Shown here piece after piece: positions 11,214-23,600 of a stretch of 64,000 nt of DNA. This stretch comes from Maratus speciosus. Its lineage: Eukaryota; Arthropoda; Arachnida; Araneae; Salticidae. Made by a program: the position numbers and the translations under genes. Where the stretch lies: positions 157,352,761-157,416,760 of the forward strand of contig OZ010799.1 in NCBI GenBank assembly GCA_963932465.1. The letters run 5' to 3'. Below the pieces are notes generated by a model. It saw only the letters and a program-made list of their open reading frames with translations, did not search any database and had not been told where the DNA came from. Position 1 is the first letter of the stretch. Each line of letters begins with the position of its first letter.

Positions 11214-12836
11214 ATGACGGCTACTGATGATCAAGATTATTATATCAAGGAAGTTATCGACAAAATATGTAATGGAACGTTAAACAGTAATTTCAAAGAC
11301 CAATTTGATAGATTTTCTTCGAACTTTGAGGACTATTCTAGGACTATACTGGGTGATTTTTACACCTTCGTAGACCAATATATCTTGGATATTAAAGCTA
11401 AAGCTGGATATTCTGACTCTGCCTCTGAACAGGAAGAGGTAAGAAAAACTTGCCATGATGTTTTTACTTTGCTTGGGGAGCCAACCCATGATAATTTGTT
11501 AAATTCAGCAACCTTTAGTTTTTTTTTTTTTTTTTGCTCTATTAAGTATAAGAAAACTCCAAATTTTTTTCTTACTAATACTAACCTTAAAAACGAAATT
11601 TTCAATGCAGTTAAGAAAGGCGTTAAGCGTCCTCTTTCAGAGGAGAGTTCACCTATCCCTCTAAGTAATAAATATAAGAATATCGCTAATGAAGTTACCC
11701 TTACTGAAAATATAGAAATGGATGAGTCAAATGTTAGTGATAATACTCAGAATACTGTCAAAGTTAAAAATTCTGTTAACCCTTTCTACGTCGAAGTCGA
11801 CAGCAATTGGGCGGCGGTAGCTCATGAAATTACGGTGTTAAACTTGGAAAAACCAAAAATAACGCTAAAAGGCGAACGCATTGTTATACAATGTAACTCT
11901 GATAAGGACTTTAAATCTACTCAGAAATGGCTAGACCAAAACAAAAAGAAATATACAACTCTTGATCCTAAAGAACTTCGACCCAAAAAAATATGCATTA
12001 GGGGCCTCCCCTGTTACACCGATACTAAAATTATTGAAGATAGTCTCAGGGAGCATGGTTTCGCAGTCACTAGGGCTGCCATGCTTAAAAATCGTAAAAC
12101 TGGCCAACTAATGCCAATATACATGGTAAATGTTATCCCTCGTAAGAACTTTGAAGAAATTTACCAAATTAACAATATACATTATATTTCTGTTAAGATT
12201 GAAGCTTTTACTAGCAAAAATCGTGTAAAACAGTGTTACAAATGCCAGGGTTACGGTCACGCATCAGAAGTGTGTGGATTCGATGCTAAATGTGTGAAAT
12301 GCGGAGATCAACATTTAAGTACAGATTGTCACCACAAAGGGCGTATTAAACCCACTTGTGCCAATTGTGGACTGGGGCACCCAGCGAATTTCCGTGGTTG
12401 TCCAAAAATTCCTTATAGACTCGAAAACAAACAGAACCGAAAAACAAGTAATAGCGTCAGCAATCTATCCCAAGAAACCCAAATCTTAGCGGATATTTTT
12501 AAGAATTATAATTATACCAAAAATACTACAGACTCTGAACCCTCTACAAGTAATGTAGAATTAAACTCTGATAACAATGATAGTACTACCGCAAACACCC
12601 ATTCCTCCCCTACTATTGAAAATTCTAATGCTCCCACTAATTACACCAATGATATTAAAGACATTCTTAATACTTTCAACGAAGTCAAACAAATCTTTCA
12701 AATCACTAAATTCCTAAAATGTATAAAGAACATCTCAACTCAGACTAAGAACCTCGATAATCCGATGCAAAAATTGATGGTTATACTAACTGAATTTGAT
12801 AAACTTGCTAGTCAGATCAACATTAACGAAGATTAA
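11214..12836 (+). CDS. Gag-like ORF1 protein of a Jockey-type non-LTR retroelement
   Basis: 540 residues from an ATG to TAA, unbroken. Residues ~258-340 (KKICIRGLP...) match the PRE_C2HC region of Jockey/X-element ORF1 proteins. Three zinc knuckles follow: C341-x2-C-x4-H-x4-C354, C360-x2-C-x3-H-x4-C372 and C382-x2-C-x3-H-x6-C396. Such proteins bind the element's RNA and help it reach its target. The C-terminal 60 residues look helical and are rich in Leu, Ile and Lys. The N-terminal part has an odd phenylalanine run (about residues 103-108) encoded by an 18-T tract at 11519-11536, possibly slippage-expanded without loss of frame. No ORF2 with endonuclease or reverse transcriptase follows. It is either a non-autonomous ORF1-only element or an internally deleted copy. 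Confidence 0.85.
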   Translation: MTATDDQDYYIKEVIDKICNGTLNSNFKDQFDRFSSNFEDYSRTILGDFYTFVDQYILDIKAKAGYSDSASEQEEVRKTCHDVFTLLGEPTHDNLLNSATFSFFFFFCSIKYKKTPNFFLTNTNLKNEIFNAVKKGVKRPLSEESSPIPLSNKYKNIANEVTLTENIEMDESNVSDNTQNTVKVKNSVNPFYVEVDSNWAAVAHEITVLNLEKPKITLKGERIVIQCNSDKDFKSTQKWLDQNKKKYTTLDPKELRPKKICIRGLPCYTDTKIIEDSLREHGFAVTRAAMLKNRKTGQLMPIYMVNVIPRKNFEEIYQINNIHYISVKIEAFTSKNRVKQCYKCQGYGHASEVCGFDAKCVKCGDQHLSTDCHHKGRIKPTCANCGLGHPANFRGCPKIPYRLENKQNRKTSNSVSNLSQETQILADIFKNYNYTKNTTDSEPSTSNVELNSDNNDSTTANTHSSPTIENSNAPTNYTNDIKDILNTFNEVKQIFQITKFLKCIKNISTQTKNLDNPMQKLMVILTEFDKLASQININED

Positions 12837-13600
12837 GCTCTTCATTTGCTAAACTTTTTTCCTTCTTTTTGTCTGTGTTGTTTGTTTAAAAAGTTATAAA
12901 AAAAACTTCTTTTCTTGTTTTTTATGCTCTTCTCATGATATTACTCTTACCCCTTTCATTTTCATGTTTTTTTCTCCTCAAATTACTAGACTGGGTGGAC
13001 GCCGTCCTCTTGCTGTCGTTTGATCCCCTCGGCTTTTGCATTTAACTGTTTATTTGGTTTGAACTCTCCTCACTGTAGCTTTTTCTTACATTATTATTCT
13101 TTTTTACTTAAAGTAATTTAAATTCTCTTGTAAATATGTAAATATTTAGTTTTGTTTCTTTTATTCACTGTGTTAAACTTTTTTACTTAACAAGCTATAT
13201 TAAATGTATGGTCTCTGAATTGAGTCTTTTTTTTATGGGGCTTCCTTTGGTAGCTTTTTCGCCTGTCCTGGACATTTATGTGGATCATATGGAACTTTTT
13301 TTTTTTTCTACTTGTTCTACTAACAATTTTTTCTTAAAAATTGTCTATCTCTTTAGCTTTTACTCTCCATTTTTTCTTGGCTACTAGCCGCGTTTAAACG
13401 CTCTTTTTTCCAAGGCTCCCATTGCATTGTAACACAATATACTCTTAGCCTGGATGTAAAGTTGCCATGCAACTAGGGAATCCACACACCTGCTTGATTG
13501 TTCCATTGTTGTTCCAATTTCGCCAGATATAGTTTTGTTGATACATCTAGCTAACCTGAGTGCTTGCGGCCATTTATGCAAGCCGATAAGGAGAAATAGC
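12837..13600 (+). mobile_element. Non-coding trailer of the ORF1 element
   Basis: No ORF2. The part 12837-13520 is homologous to the minus-strand copy split over 4400-4036 and 2345-1935, so this trailer is a genuine part of the family and not random flank. Blocks near 13390 (GCCGCGTTTAAACGC) and 13450 (GCCTGGATGTAAAGTTGC) are the best conserved. No poly-A tail was identified and the 3' end is uncertain, somewhere between 13520 and 13600. Confidence 0.6.
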
Positions 13601-13602
13601 CA

Positions 13603-15020
13603 GGGCTGCGGACTCTGAGGCAGAAATGTCCAACTCCAGAAATTTTAATGACTGTGACTGCGACACGGGCTGGCTAATATTAAATTATTAGTGTTGTCTG
13701 TTGGTTAAAATTACGAGGAAACGGAAGAAAAATAAAGCAAAAATGTTCACTATTTCGGCATTAATTCTGTTTCTAGGGCTTCAAAAGGAAAAAGAGAAAA
13801 ATAAATATTTTTTCCGTTTTCTTAATTTTACAATTTCGTTCCTCGCAAATGCGAAAAATCCAACTATCGAAATCTAAAGAAGAAACAAGACGGAATTTTT
13901 ACTATTTCCGATACGCGGACTCTGAAGAGAAGAAGCGAAGTTGCTACAATTTTGTTGTTATTTCGGGTCCTTACGACCCTAAAAAGTTCAATGGAAACAA
14001 AGCAAAAAAAAAAAATAATAATAAAAAAGCAATTTAACAAATTACAACGACCATTTGGAAATTGATTTTTTCAAAGACTAAAATTTAAGACATAAAAAAT
14101 CGCACGGAGTTGATCATACATTACGTACGCCATGAATTAAACATTAACACAGCAATTAGCAACAGCGACAAAAATCGCCTGCGACTTGTCAAATTTCCTG
14201 AAATTTACGTATTATCCACCTGAAACTTACGTATTATCCAAGCATTTCATTGGCTGTTCGGGAAAAGGCTTTTCCATCGTCAGATTTCCAAGAAATCTGA
14301 CGACCAATTTTAAATGAAATTTCATTCTTAAACTTCTAAACATCCCACAATATTACTTTTTACACCGTCGTACAGAGAAAAAAAATGTACTTTTAAATGC
14401 AATTTGTTTGAAAGCTGTATCTCAATTTGTTTCTGAGTTATTAATTTTTTTCTGTAGTTTTTATTACTTTTTTTGTCATAGTGGCAACAGAAGTATCCAG
14501 TTCTGTTGAAAGTAAAGTTTAGTGTATAGACTAATCAGAAAACGAATAAAATGCGGATTAATCCAATAAAAAGCTTCAGATATGCTTTTGGTTTCCTACT
14601 CTGACGAGGACAATAACCATTTTTCCAAATGGTTAATAAAGATGAAAATTTTATTATTTCGGAAATAATTCGAATTCGAAAGAAAAAGGGAAAAATTTAA
14701 ATTTTCCGCATTAATTTTACAATTTCTGCTTTATTTCGGGTTCTGCCGACCTGAAAAATACGAAAATCACTATATTATCATTATTTTGGGGGCCGCCGAT
14801 TAAAAAAATTTACAATTTCACATTATTTTGTGTCTTGCGCGCATGGAATTAAAGGGGTTGGGATTTACAATTTTGGCGTTACTTTTACTCCTACAGACCC
14901 GAAGAATCTGAGAGAAAAGGAGGTAAAAAGGTTCCTATTACGATGCTTTTTCGGATTCCTGGAATTCCAAAAGTAGCAGAAATTTACAATTTTCGCATTG
15001 CCTCCGGTTAGAGAATGTTA
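13603..15020. repeat. Degenerate interspersed repeat region
   Basis: A hAT-like end motif CAGGGCTGCGGA starts at 13601 without a visible partner. From about 13760 to 15010 the phrases TTTACAATTT(C/T) and TTATTTCGGGT, often followed by ACGACC- or GCCGACC-like bases, recur at irregular intervals of roughly 60-90 bases. This suggests an old, decayed tandem repeat. No protein could be supported; the short ORF near 13849-14037 is Lys- and Asn-rich chance reading. Confidence 0.4.
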
Positions 15021-15039
15021 GTTGCATGGGCCGAAATTT

Positions 15040-15181
15040 TCAGGCGCTGCACCCTTAAAGGTTCCGCTCAGCCCGTTTATATTTTTGCAATTCACGCCCC
15101 GGACAGTGCAAAAAGTCAGTGAAAACAAGCCTGGCGCATGTAAAAATCAATGGAATCCGGCACAGTCAGACTCAGTTATTA

Positions 15182-15213
<32 letters not shown>
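15040..15213 (+). repeat. Dispersed GC-richer repeat ending in poly-A
   Basis: Sequence from about 15057 to 15170 matches, in inverse orientation, 40900-41065. Shared blocks are GCCCGTTTATATTTT, AGTCAGTGAAAACAA-like and AAAAATCAAT. Twelve or so bases later a 31-A run begins (15183-15213). The A tail suggests a retroposed copy. I could not find RNA polymerase III A and B boxes, so calling it a SINE is not justified. Confidence 0.5.
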
Positions 15214-15215
<2 letters not shown>

Positions 15216-17070
15216 CGATTTTCATAATATGCAATTAAGATTCTTTAAAGAATTACATATTTATGGGGAAATTTCACCATATGTTTCAGATTACGGTAAA
15301 TTCACAAGCCATAGAATACAGAATAGCAACATTAATTATTACTTAGACTCTTAGGCTATTACATTCAAATGAAGACTGATCGAAAAAATAAACAAAGTTT
15401 AGAATAAAAGGAAAAAGATGTGAAAAAAAAAATCATAAATTTTAAAGCTGCATAAAAAAAGATTAAAAAATATATTTGTCTGTAATTTATTATAGTACAT
15501 TTTTAAAGATTCTGTTAACTGAAACCCGTTATTATTAGCTATTACTATTTTTACAAAACATTGCCTCCGATATGTCCTGGGAATGTCCAGTTATGGCTCA
15601 TCCCGGCCCGAGTATGTATGGAAAATGTAAACTTGATCTCGGCTTGGCCCTAGTAATGCTGAAAATTTTCAACTCGTTTTCAGACACAATCTAACTGCCC
15701 GATGCCGATTTCTAAGTTGGACATATTACGTTTCTACATATATATTGATATTGTCAAACTAGCATCAGCTTATGCAGAACATTTGTAATTATTCTCACCC
15801 CAGTCATGTTCATTGGAAATTGTTCGTATTTTATGAGCGTAGTTTGATTCTTTCAAATTTGTTATAGTGGGCCAGTCAGTCCAAAGAACGTAGAGGAAAA
15901 GAAGAGAAGGCTTTGGAAACCGTAACTAACCGAAACAGTGCAAACAGGGAAACACACTCAAAGTTCTGTTGGGAAACACACTCAAAGGGAAGATCCAATC
16001 ATAGGCATTCGTCATTGCATCTACCAATTCGCCAAATTTTCTTGTAGTAAACCTAAGATAACACCTTCGCCCCAACTCCCCGCAAGAATTCGAAACGACA
16101 TTTCTTTGTCAGTTTAACTTGCGACTTAACAGCGAGTGGGACAGATTTTTTAATATGATCTGTTCATGTTCCGTTGTTATGATATATTTTCTGTATTGCA
16201 AATAGATAGCCAATGAATACGTACGATGAAAAAATCTTCAGTGATACAGCACTCTGTTAAATAATAAATTTTACGTATCGAAAGTTCCACTTTCACTCGA
16301 AATCTAACATAACAACTAACAGATTCATCAAACGCATTCTACGACCTAACTCCCACTAAAGGGGTTTCTCCCTCGGAGAGAAGCTCCATCTATGAAAAGA
16401 GGGGGAGGGGAGCGCACTGCTTTCGCGCGGACAAGGGACAGCGGTGAGCACAGCTTTACTCCTCATTTTGATAATTATCGCTACTGGCGATCACGCAAAA
16501 GCGCTCCAAGTAAACCCCGTGTTATCTTTCGCCCTTTTATGAGATCGCTTAGCTGTTTGTACTGTTTCGCTGAGGGTCGGGGATTTACATAGCGTCTATG
16601 AAAGTTTCCCTTCTTCACCCTTTAATTTCTTTGGTCAGTCTGCTTGATTTTTTTTATCAGTTCGGTCTGGCCCATTAACAAAAGTTGTCTTTATTCTGCT
16701 GACCTGGCCCATTTGAAAAATTGACTTCATTTTGTTTGCCTTGGGCCCTTTTAAACTTCTGTACTAAGGGGTCCACAAATTCAAAAAATCTGACAAGTAA
16801 AAGTACTATAGTCTGTGGCGGCGAATTTCGATTTTTATAGCTCATTCGATTCGTCTCATCGAACTAACTAATTTGCTACCTCGCATATCGGCTATTAAGT
16901 TTTGATAATGACAGGGGGCCGGGTCAAAGTTTAACATTTCGTTCATTGAAAACCAGTTGCGGTCAAAGAAATAAGTAAGATTTAAATTAATTTATGGTTC
17001 TTACACTGACATGCATTGATGATAGTCAAGCTTAGACACATTGTTCATTCCGAAGAAGTGAGTAAAACAA
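15214..17070. other. No gene seen
   Basis: Mixed composition. A GC-richer island at 16330-16620 contains a small chance ORF. TGGGCCAG at 15869 and CTGGCCCATT at 16668 could be inverted ends of a decayed element, but the arms match only in pieces. Confidence 0.35.
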
Positions 17071-17074
17071 AAAT

Positions 17075-17822
17075 ATTTCGATATCTCAAACTTCGATGTC
17101 TCGAAAACCTTGATATGTCGAAAAATTATTTTTCCCCTTGATATTACATATTCCTCTAATGTTAATTTTAATTCTTATCTCGAAGAGTTTTCTCTCAAAA
17201 CTTTGTTATGTCGAATATTTTTCGAAGTAAAAAATGAAATTTTCCGGAAGAAACGCCGTCCATTTGTGTCGAAGAAAATAGAGCTGTTTCCAGGAATCTC
17301 CTCATTATCTCTGTAAGGGATCAGGGACGATTCCAGTATTTTCATCTGGTCACTTAAACTGCAAATAAAGGTGGAAAAGTGTGTTTCCTTGTCATATGGA
17401 TGGTATTTTAGTATGTAATGCTCGGAAAACGTTGAAAACGATGACTTTACCGCAATTTTTCAAACAGAATTGGTTGAAGAACAATATGAAAAGAGAAGTC
17501 GCCAGGCTACGATACTGGACTTTAAGAAATTCTAGCAATGTAAATTCATTTTGTATTTACTAATTTTTTTCAACTTAATCTAATTATTTTCTACTATTTA
17601 AAAAATTAAAATTATCATCTTGTAGACTTATTGTCAATAACCATTACGTATTTATACTTATTCTCGTTTATCATGACTCTAATTTTTATAATATTATTCC
17701 GTATCTTATGTTTTCACGTGAATTTTTATTTTTTTTTTTGTTATGACCTTGTTATCTCGAAAACTCGCTACCTCGAAATTTTTTTAGCGTACCTTCAACT
17801 TCGAGATATCGAGAGTATACTG
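17075..17822. mobile_element. pogo/Tigger-like MITE relic
   Basis: The right end, read inward, is CAGTATACTCTCGATATCTC and is flanked by TA at 17823-17824. The left end keeps the inner part, TTTCGATATCTC, and both sides have repeated TCTCGAA / TTCGAGA motifs. CAGTATACTCTCGATATCTCGAA-like ends and a TA target are typical of pogo-type elements in animals. The left terminus is eroded. No transposase domain is recognisable in the 180-base ORF inside. Confidence 0.5.
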
Positions 17823-17829
17823 TATTATT

Positions 17830-18580
17830 ATTCTGCAAGAAGAAATTTTAATAATTTTGAATCCTATTGTATTTTCACTTTCATCCAGAAAAGGCTTTGC
17901 ATAATTATTTGATAAAAGAAATATAATGATAAAGATCTATCATTATTATTATTAATAATAATATTATTTCAGATTTGTTTTAGATCAAAGTACCCTTTTC
18001 TTTTTAAATACATTGTAAATTAATAGAAATGCATCATATTAATAGCAACTATACATTAATTTAATTTGTTATTATTCAATGTTCTAGAAAGATACAAATA
18101 ATAGTAAACATATCTGTTTGTATTTTCAAAAATACAAAGAAAAAAAGTTAAAAAGACTCGTCGATTGGTGAAAAGAAATATTTCCTTTTATTTTGCTGGA
18201 TGAACAGCAGTAAGGCACACAGCAATATGGCATTTTATAGAGAACATAATAACTTCATTAAAAGTAAACTTTCCGTTTAAAATAAATCACGAATTACTAC
18301 AAAAAATAAAAATAATAAAAGCTTTCAAAGCCACGTCTATGAGGCGATCCATGTAAATAAAGCAATTACATACCCCAAACAGTAGCGCCATCTATCAACC
18401 TTGCTGACAGTCCATTTTTGAGTCAAATGTGAGAGGCATCTAGTATGCAGGAGGTAGTGTCTGAACGTCAAATGAGGATTCCTGGGTATAGACATAGGTA
18501 CCACGATTATTTATAGTTTTCGCATTATTTAATTGTAGAAAAATGTTGCCGAAAAATAAATAAATAAATTCTGTGAAAAT
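17830..18580. other. No gene seen
   Basis: AT-rich, with a TTA/TAA trinucleotide run near 17945-17970. Nothing recognised. Confidence 0.5.
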
Positions 18581-18589
18581 GCATACTTG

Positions 18590-18868
18590 CGGACTGTTTG
18601 TGATTTGCTATTTTCATGCATTTTAAATGAAGCACCGTTCGCTACTCAATTATATCTACAGTAAACGTACATAACAACATTGAATATTCTAACAAAAAAA
18701 ATCAAATAAAGAAAGAAAAAGTTTTTTTTTTTTTTAATAAATATTCAACAAAATATAAAAGTTTGTTAAAAGCAAATTATTTTTTTTACAGTAAAAAATG
18801 AGTAAGTAAGCACATTTCTGATACATTTCATCCTTCTAAGACTGTTTTAAATAAATAAATAATAAATA
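18590..18868. repeat. Member of a dispersed repeat family
   Basis: It shares ordered blocks with 54655-54920 and 57045-57310: GCTATTTTCAT(G/A)CA, AAATGAAGCAC, GTCTACAG-like, ATTCTAA(C/T)A and AAAATGA(G/A)TAAGTAA. The three copies are diverged and all in the same orientation. Confidence 0.55.
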
Positions 18869-20408
18869 ATGTACAGATTTGAGCTATATCACTATACTCC
18901 CCGCAGAAAAACAATTAGTGGCACAGATTCGCCATATAGGAGAAACTAATGTGTTTCTATCACAGAGCAAAAATATAGCAAAGTCCGCTAAGCTGGACGG
19001 CAAGATAAAGTAAACTGGCCAATCACCGTCGATCTAAGACATTTGACAGTCGGTGACAGTTTGCAAATGCAAATCAACACCGGGAGCTCTTTTGATCTAT
19101 AGCGTGGGAAAATAGTTCACGTATTTTCTCGCAGGAAAGCATATGATCACAGACTCCGAGTGCAAAAAAGAGGAGGACCTTAGGCAACCATTCAGGGAAC
19201 GGCCGTCAAGATCCTTGACAGGTTCATGAATGGAGTAGCCGGTGAGTGGCTGAGAAACTCACTATTGTTTTTAGAACGAGATAATTTAAAGAGATAGGAG
19301 AGGAGGATGGGGAGTTAGTTAGTAATTTGCTGGACGCGAGAGAGTGACTTTCAGGGAGAACCTGAAGAGGAGGAGAAATAACAGCCGAAACGGCTTAGGA
19401 CTACGGTTCCCAGGCCGGGGACCGAGATAAGGTAACGGCAGCGATAGGCATAGGGTGCCATAGCAGTGAAGAGATCTTTATCTCTAAATAGGACAATCGT
19501 CGACTGATTATCAGTGAAGAGATCTTTATCTCTAAATAAGACAATCGTCTACTGATTTATTAAGGAACCCAAAGAGACACTATTTCACTAACCGCTATAT
19601 TTGCAGTGAGGAAATATCCTGTTTATTATTGCCAAAAGGATTTATGCGACAAGCTGCCACCTTCTCATAAACTTTATTTGACTTTGCATAAATTCTATTT
19701 CAACAGTATAATATTGTTGTGCTGTATATATCATCCAATATTTAGTCCACATAGGTTTTATTTTCTCTTAGTAAAATAAAACCATTTGTTTTAATCTAAT
19801 TGAATATTGGTTTGCCATGCTTCGAAGTAAGGCCTTCGCTCACCGCTACCGCCTTCTTAGGATCCCGCACAACTGGTGCAGCCAACGAAACGAACTCTTT
19901 TGCAAATAAATAAAAATGTAGAGATGAGATTGTTAGCAGACTGTGAATAAAAACAAAATAGAGCTGAGCATCAAGCAGCAGGACAAGGACAAGGATCACC
20001 CAACCGGGGCGCCCACCAAATTTGGCATAGACTGAATGCCCCGGAGGAAAAGTCCCCTCTACCAGGGGAAAAGTCAATCAAAGTGACTGACGCCAAATTA
20101 ATACACTAAATGTGGCACAAATATTAACTGAACTGTTCCGTACTCATAAACGAAAAGTCCACAAAAGAATATCGAATGTCCCAATAATACTAGTTATGTT
20201 ATAACATATAATTCAAAGTGAAAACCCATCACTTCAACTGAAAAATCATTCCATATATTGATGTTTTAATGACTGAGCATAAGTTTAAACTGCAATAAAT
20301 ATCAATCACTTTTAAAGAAGAATCTAAGAAGTCTTATAATGTCCTGTATTTCAAACCACTGCTTAGATAGCAAAAATAAAACAGTCAAATGAAAATGTCT
20401 TTAAAATG

Positions 20409-20500
20409 TCATTAAAATAGTTTATCAATAGTCATTAAAATAGTTTATCAATAGTCATTAAAATAGTTTATCAATAGTCATTAAAATAGTTTATCAATAG
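20409..20500 (-). repeat. Four exact 23-bp tandem repeats in the 3' region of element 1
   Basis: Units start at 20409, 20432, 20455 and 20478 and appear identical. They lie about 110 bases past the ORF2 stop. Confidence 0.95.
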
Positions 20501-20609
20501 TCTATAAAATCACAACACAATTTGGATGTCTGATCCAAAATGTCCCAAAATGTTGCTCTTAAGTAGTAAATAAACACTCACATAGTTCCAATAACAAAGT
20601 TATAGAAAC

Positions 20610-23600
20610 TTAGAAGACGTACCGAATAAATGAATAGTGTTTATTCAAAATATTGTAAATTGCACGTAACTTTACCTGATTAGAGCTGGATAACAAAACA
20701 ATTTGGATATTCCACTCCAAAGTGCGATTTCTCATAAAATCAAACCTTCCAGGTACTAAGTCACAGCTATCAAATAAGTAGTGTTTAACATCACCTTGTC
20801 TACCACAGTTACACCTATCATTGTCTCTTTTACCAATCTTGTAAAGGAAAACAGGAAAGGACCCATGTACGGTCAAGAAGTAAAGACTTACCTGAGAAAT
20901 ACACAAAAAATCCTGATCTACTTTTCTAGTTATCCTATAAGTGTCTCTGCCTTTGGTGCTTTGTTCCCAATAGGTCTGCCAATCCTGTTTTAATTTATCT
21001 TTCAAGAACTTCTTAACAAGGCTTAAAGGAACAGGTAGGTCTATTTCTTTGTCATATTTATTTTCCACAATCACCGATTTAGCCAGTTCATCAGCTCTCT
21101 CATTACCACCTATAGCGACATGAGCCTTCACCCAGCCTACATGAATAATTTTATTCTGGAGCAACCGAAGATTAGTGAAAATATTATACAAAATATCATC
21201 TGTGGGAAAAAGACGTTGTAGTGAACTGTAAGAAGACAGACTGTCCGTATACAGATGAAAACTAATGTGAGGTGCCGAGCGACACCAGTCAACTGCCTCT
21301 TGAATTGCGACCAGTTCTGCCTGATAGATTGTATTGAAATTATTAAGCTTAATTCTTTGTTCAAAGATTGTGTTGTTCTTCAGAGAAACAGTAAAAGCAG
21401 CCGAAACACCTGTTGTCATCCTCGATCCATCAGTATAAATGATAGGGTGATTCATCAATGGAGCTTCCTTTACCAATGGGTTTACAAAATTAATTCTATG
21501 ATTTAAATAATATTGTGGATAGGTATAACTAGAGAGCTTTTTCACAATGTTGCCAGAATCTATCCGTAAACCTTTTATCTCTATACTAGAATTACCATGT
21601 ATAATTTGATAATATAACGCAGAACTTGTCAGGTCCAAGTGGATTGGAGGTATACCTGCCAACACACAGAGAGCATCAATTGAAACGGACCTGCATGACC
21701 TGACAATTGAAAGCAAGCAAACCCTTTGACACGAAGACAGTCTCTGTAACCCATGTTTTTTTAAATCACCGAACCAGATTTCATGGCCATATGAGATTTG
21801 TTTTTTGAGGACTGTAAGGTACCAAATTTTAAGAAAACTTAGCGGAACACCTTGATCTCTAATTCTAGTTCTTCTTGCATTACAAGTAAAAAAGGTAACT
21901 TTTGCTCTTACCATTTGCAAGTGCTCCAGCCAATTAAAGGTACTATCAAGTTGAAAACCAAGATATAAAATACTATCTTTCACAGGTATGCTTCTACAAT
22001 TTAATTTGAAGACAGGTCTTCTTTTCTTCATCGTTTTTGTACCAAACAGAATAGCCACGGTCTTTCCCACATTAATGGTCAAATCCAAAGAATTACAAAT
22101 TACAACAAAATTTGCCACATGATCATTAATTTTATGTTCTAGGGCGGATCTTGTATTAGCCCCTTCTAACACAATAGAATCATCAGCGTAGGAAATTGTA
22201 TCTATTGACAAAGTCTTACTTCTTTTCAGAATTACATCCGCCACCAATAACCAGACCAATGGACCCAGACATGAGCCCTGGGGACAACCAAAATAAACTC
22301 TAAACCATCTGATACCACGCAAAAATTTGAAGCCAATTTGTCTGTGAGATATAAAATTCCTTAAAATATAGATAAGATAATTATATAATGGTAGATCCTT
22401 CATTATCTCTGAGGCTATCATCCAATTTAGAACATCGAACGCTCCTGAAATGTCAAAAGATATAGCTGCACAGTATTTAAAAATGCTTAACTTTTCTTTG
22501 ACAATCATCTTCAATGTGTATAATGCGGTTTTTGTACTTTTTCCTTCTCTAAATCCATGTTGATTATCGCCAAAAAAGGCGTTTGATTCCAACATCGTCA
22601 TTATCCTAATCTTCAAGAGCCGTTCGTAAACTTTCCCCATAATTGGCAATAGTGAAATGGGTCGATATGAGCGAGGACTGTTCAGCGGTCTATTACGTTT
22701 TCGAAAGAAAATAATCACAGCCTTTTTCCAAACTCTAGGAAAGTGTGCCAAGCGCAAACAGGTATTAAACAATAAAAGCATCAGTGGAGTAAACGTCTTG
22801 CAAAGATTTTTAACAACTAGAGCATCTATATTATCATGGCCCGGAGCCTTATTATTATTCTGTTGCCCAAGAACTGCTTTCAATTCTCTTTTCGTGAATG
22901 GATGATAATCTTGTGAGTCCTTGAAATCACTATCACTGACAAACTCATGTCGCACTTGAGGGACAGCATTTATCTTGAAATGCTCTTGCATCAGAGATTC
23001 CGCCACCTCGTCATAAGAATCAAAAACCTCTGAACTTTCTAAAGTAGAAAAAGCCATGTCGGAGTGACTAGTTTTCTTGCCTGATATAAATTTATATAAA
23101 TTGCCATAAGCATCTTCTATCCTGGAACAAAATCTTATCCAACTGGCCCTTTTAGTTTTCCTAATATTTTGTTTATATGCTCGTCTTGCCGTAATGTACG
23201 AATCTCTGTAATTCAAGTTTTGCAAATTCTTTCTATACCTCTTGTAATGGGCATTTACCTTATTTCTCTCAACTCTTAGTTCATCTGTATACCATCTAGT
23301 ACTTGGTTTATTTGTTAATTGACCAAATTTAAAGGATCGATTCATTGTATACTGAAGATAATCATAGAAATTTTCCATCCAATCCTTCAGGCCATCAGCA
23401 TTCGTCACCCTTTCAAGAGAATCCATTATTTGATCATGACGTAACCCAAATATCCTATTAAATTTTTTCATCGTCTTATTCTTTGTCTTGAATCTCATTA
23501 AACTTTTAAAAATAATGTCCATGTCTAATTTATAAGTGAGGTACCTGTGGTCGGAAAAGGAAAAAAAGCTATCATCCACTGACCAGTTCTGTATATAGGG

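Noticed and set aside
13601..13612. hAT-like end CAGGGCTGCGGA
   Set aside because: No inverted partner or 8-bp duplication was found, so it is only noted as a motif.
16392..16592. 66-codon ORF in a GC-richer island as a host exon
   Set aside because: No splice signals with matching frame, no domain, and composition alone is weak evidence.
15869..16675. Possible DNA transposon with TGGGCCAG ends
   Set aside because: The two ends match only in two short blocks with a ~30-base gap in one arm, and no target duplication or inner similarity was found.
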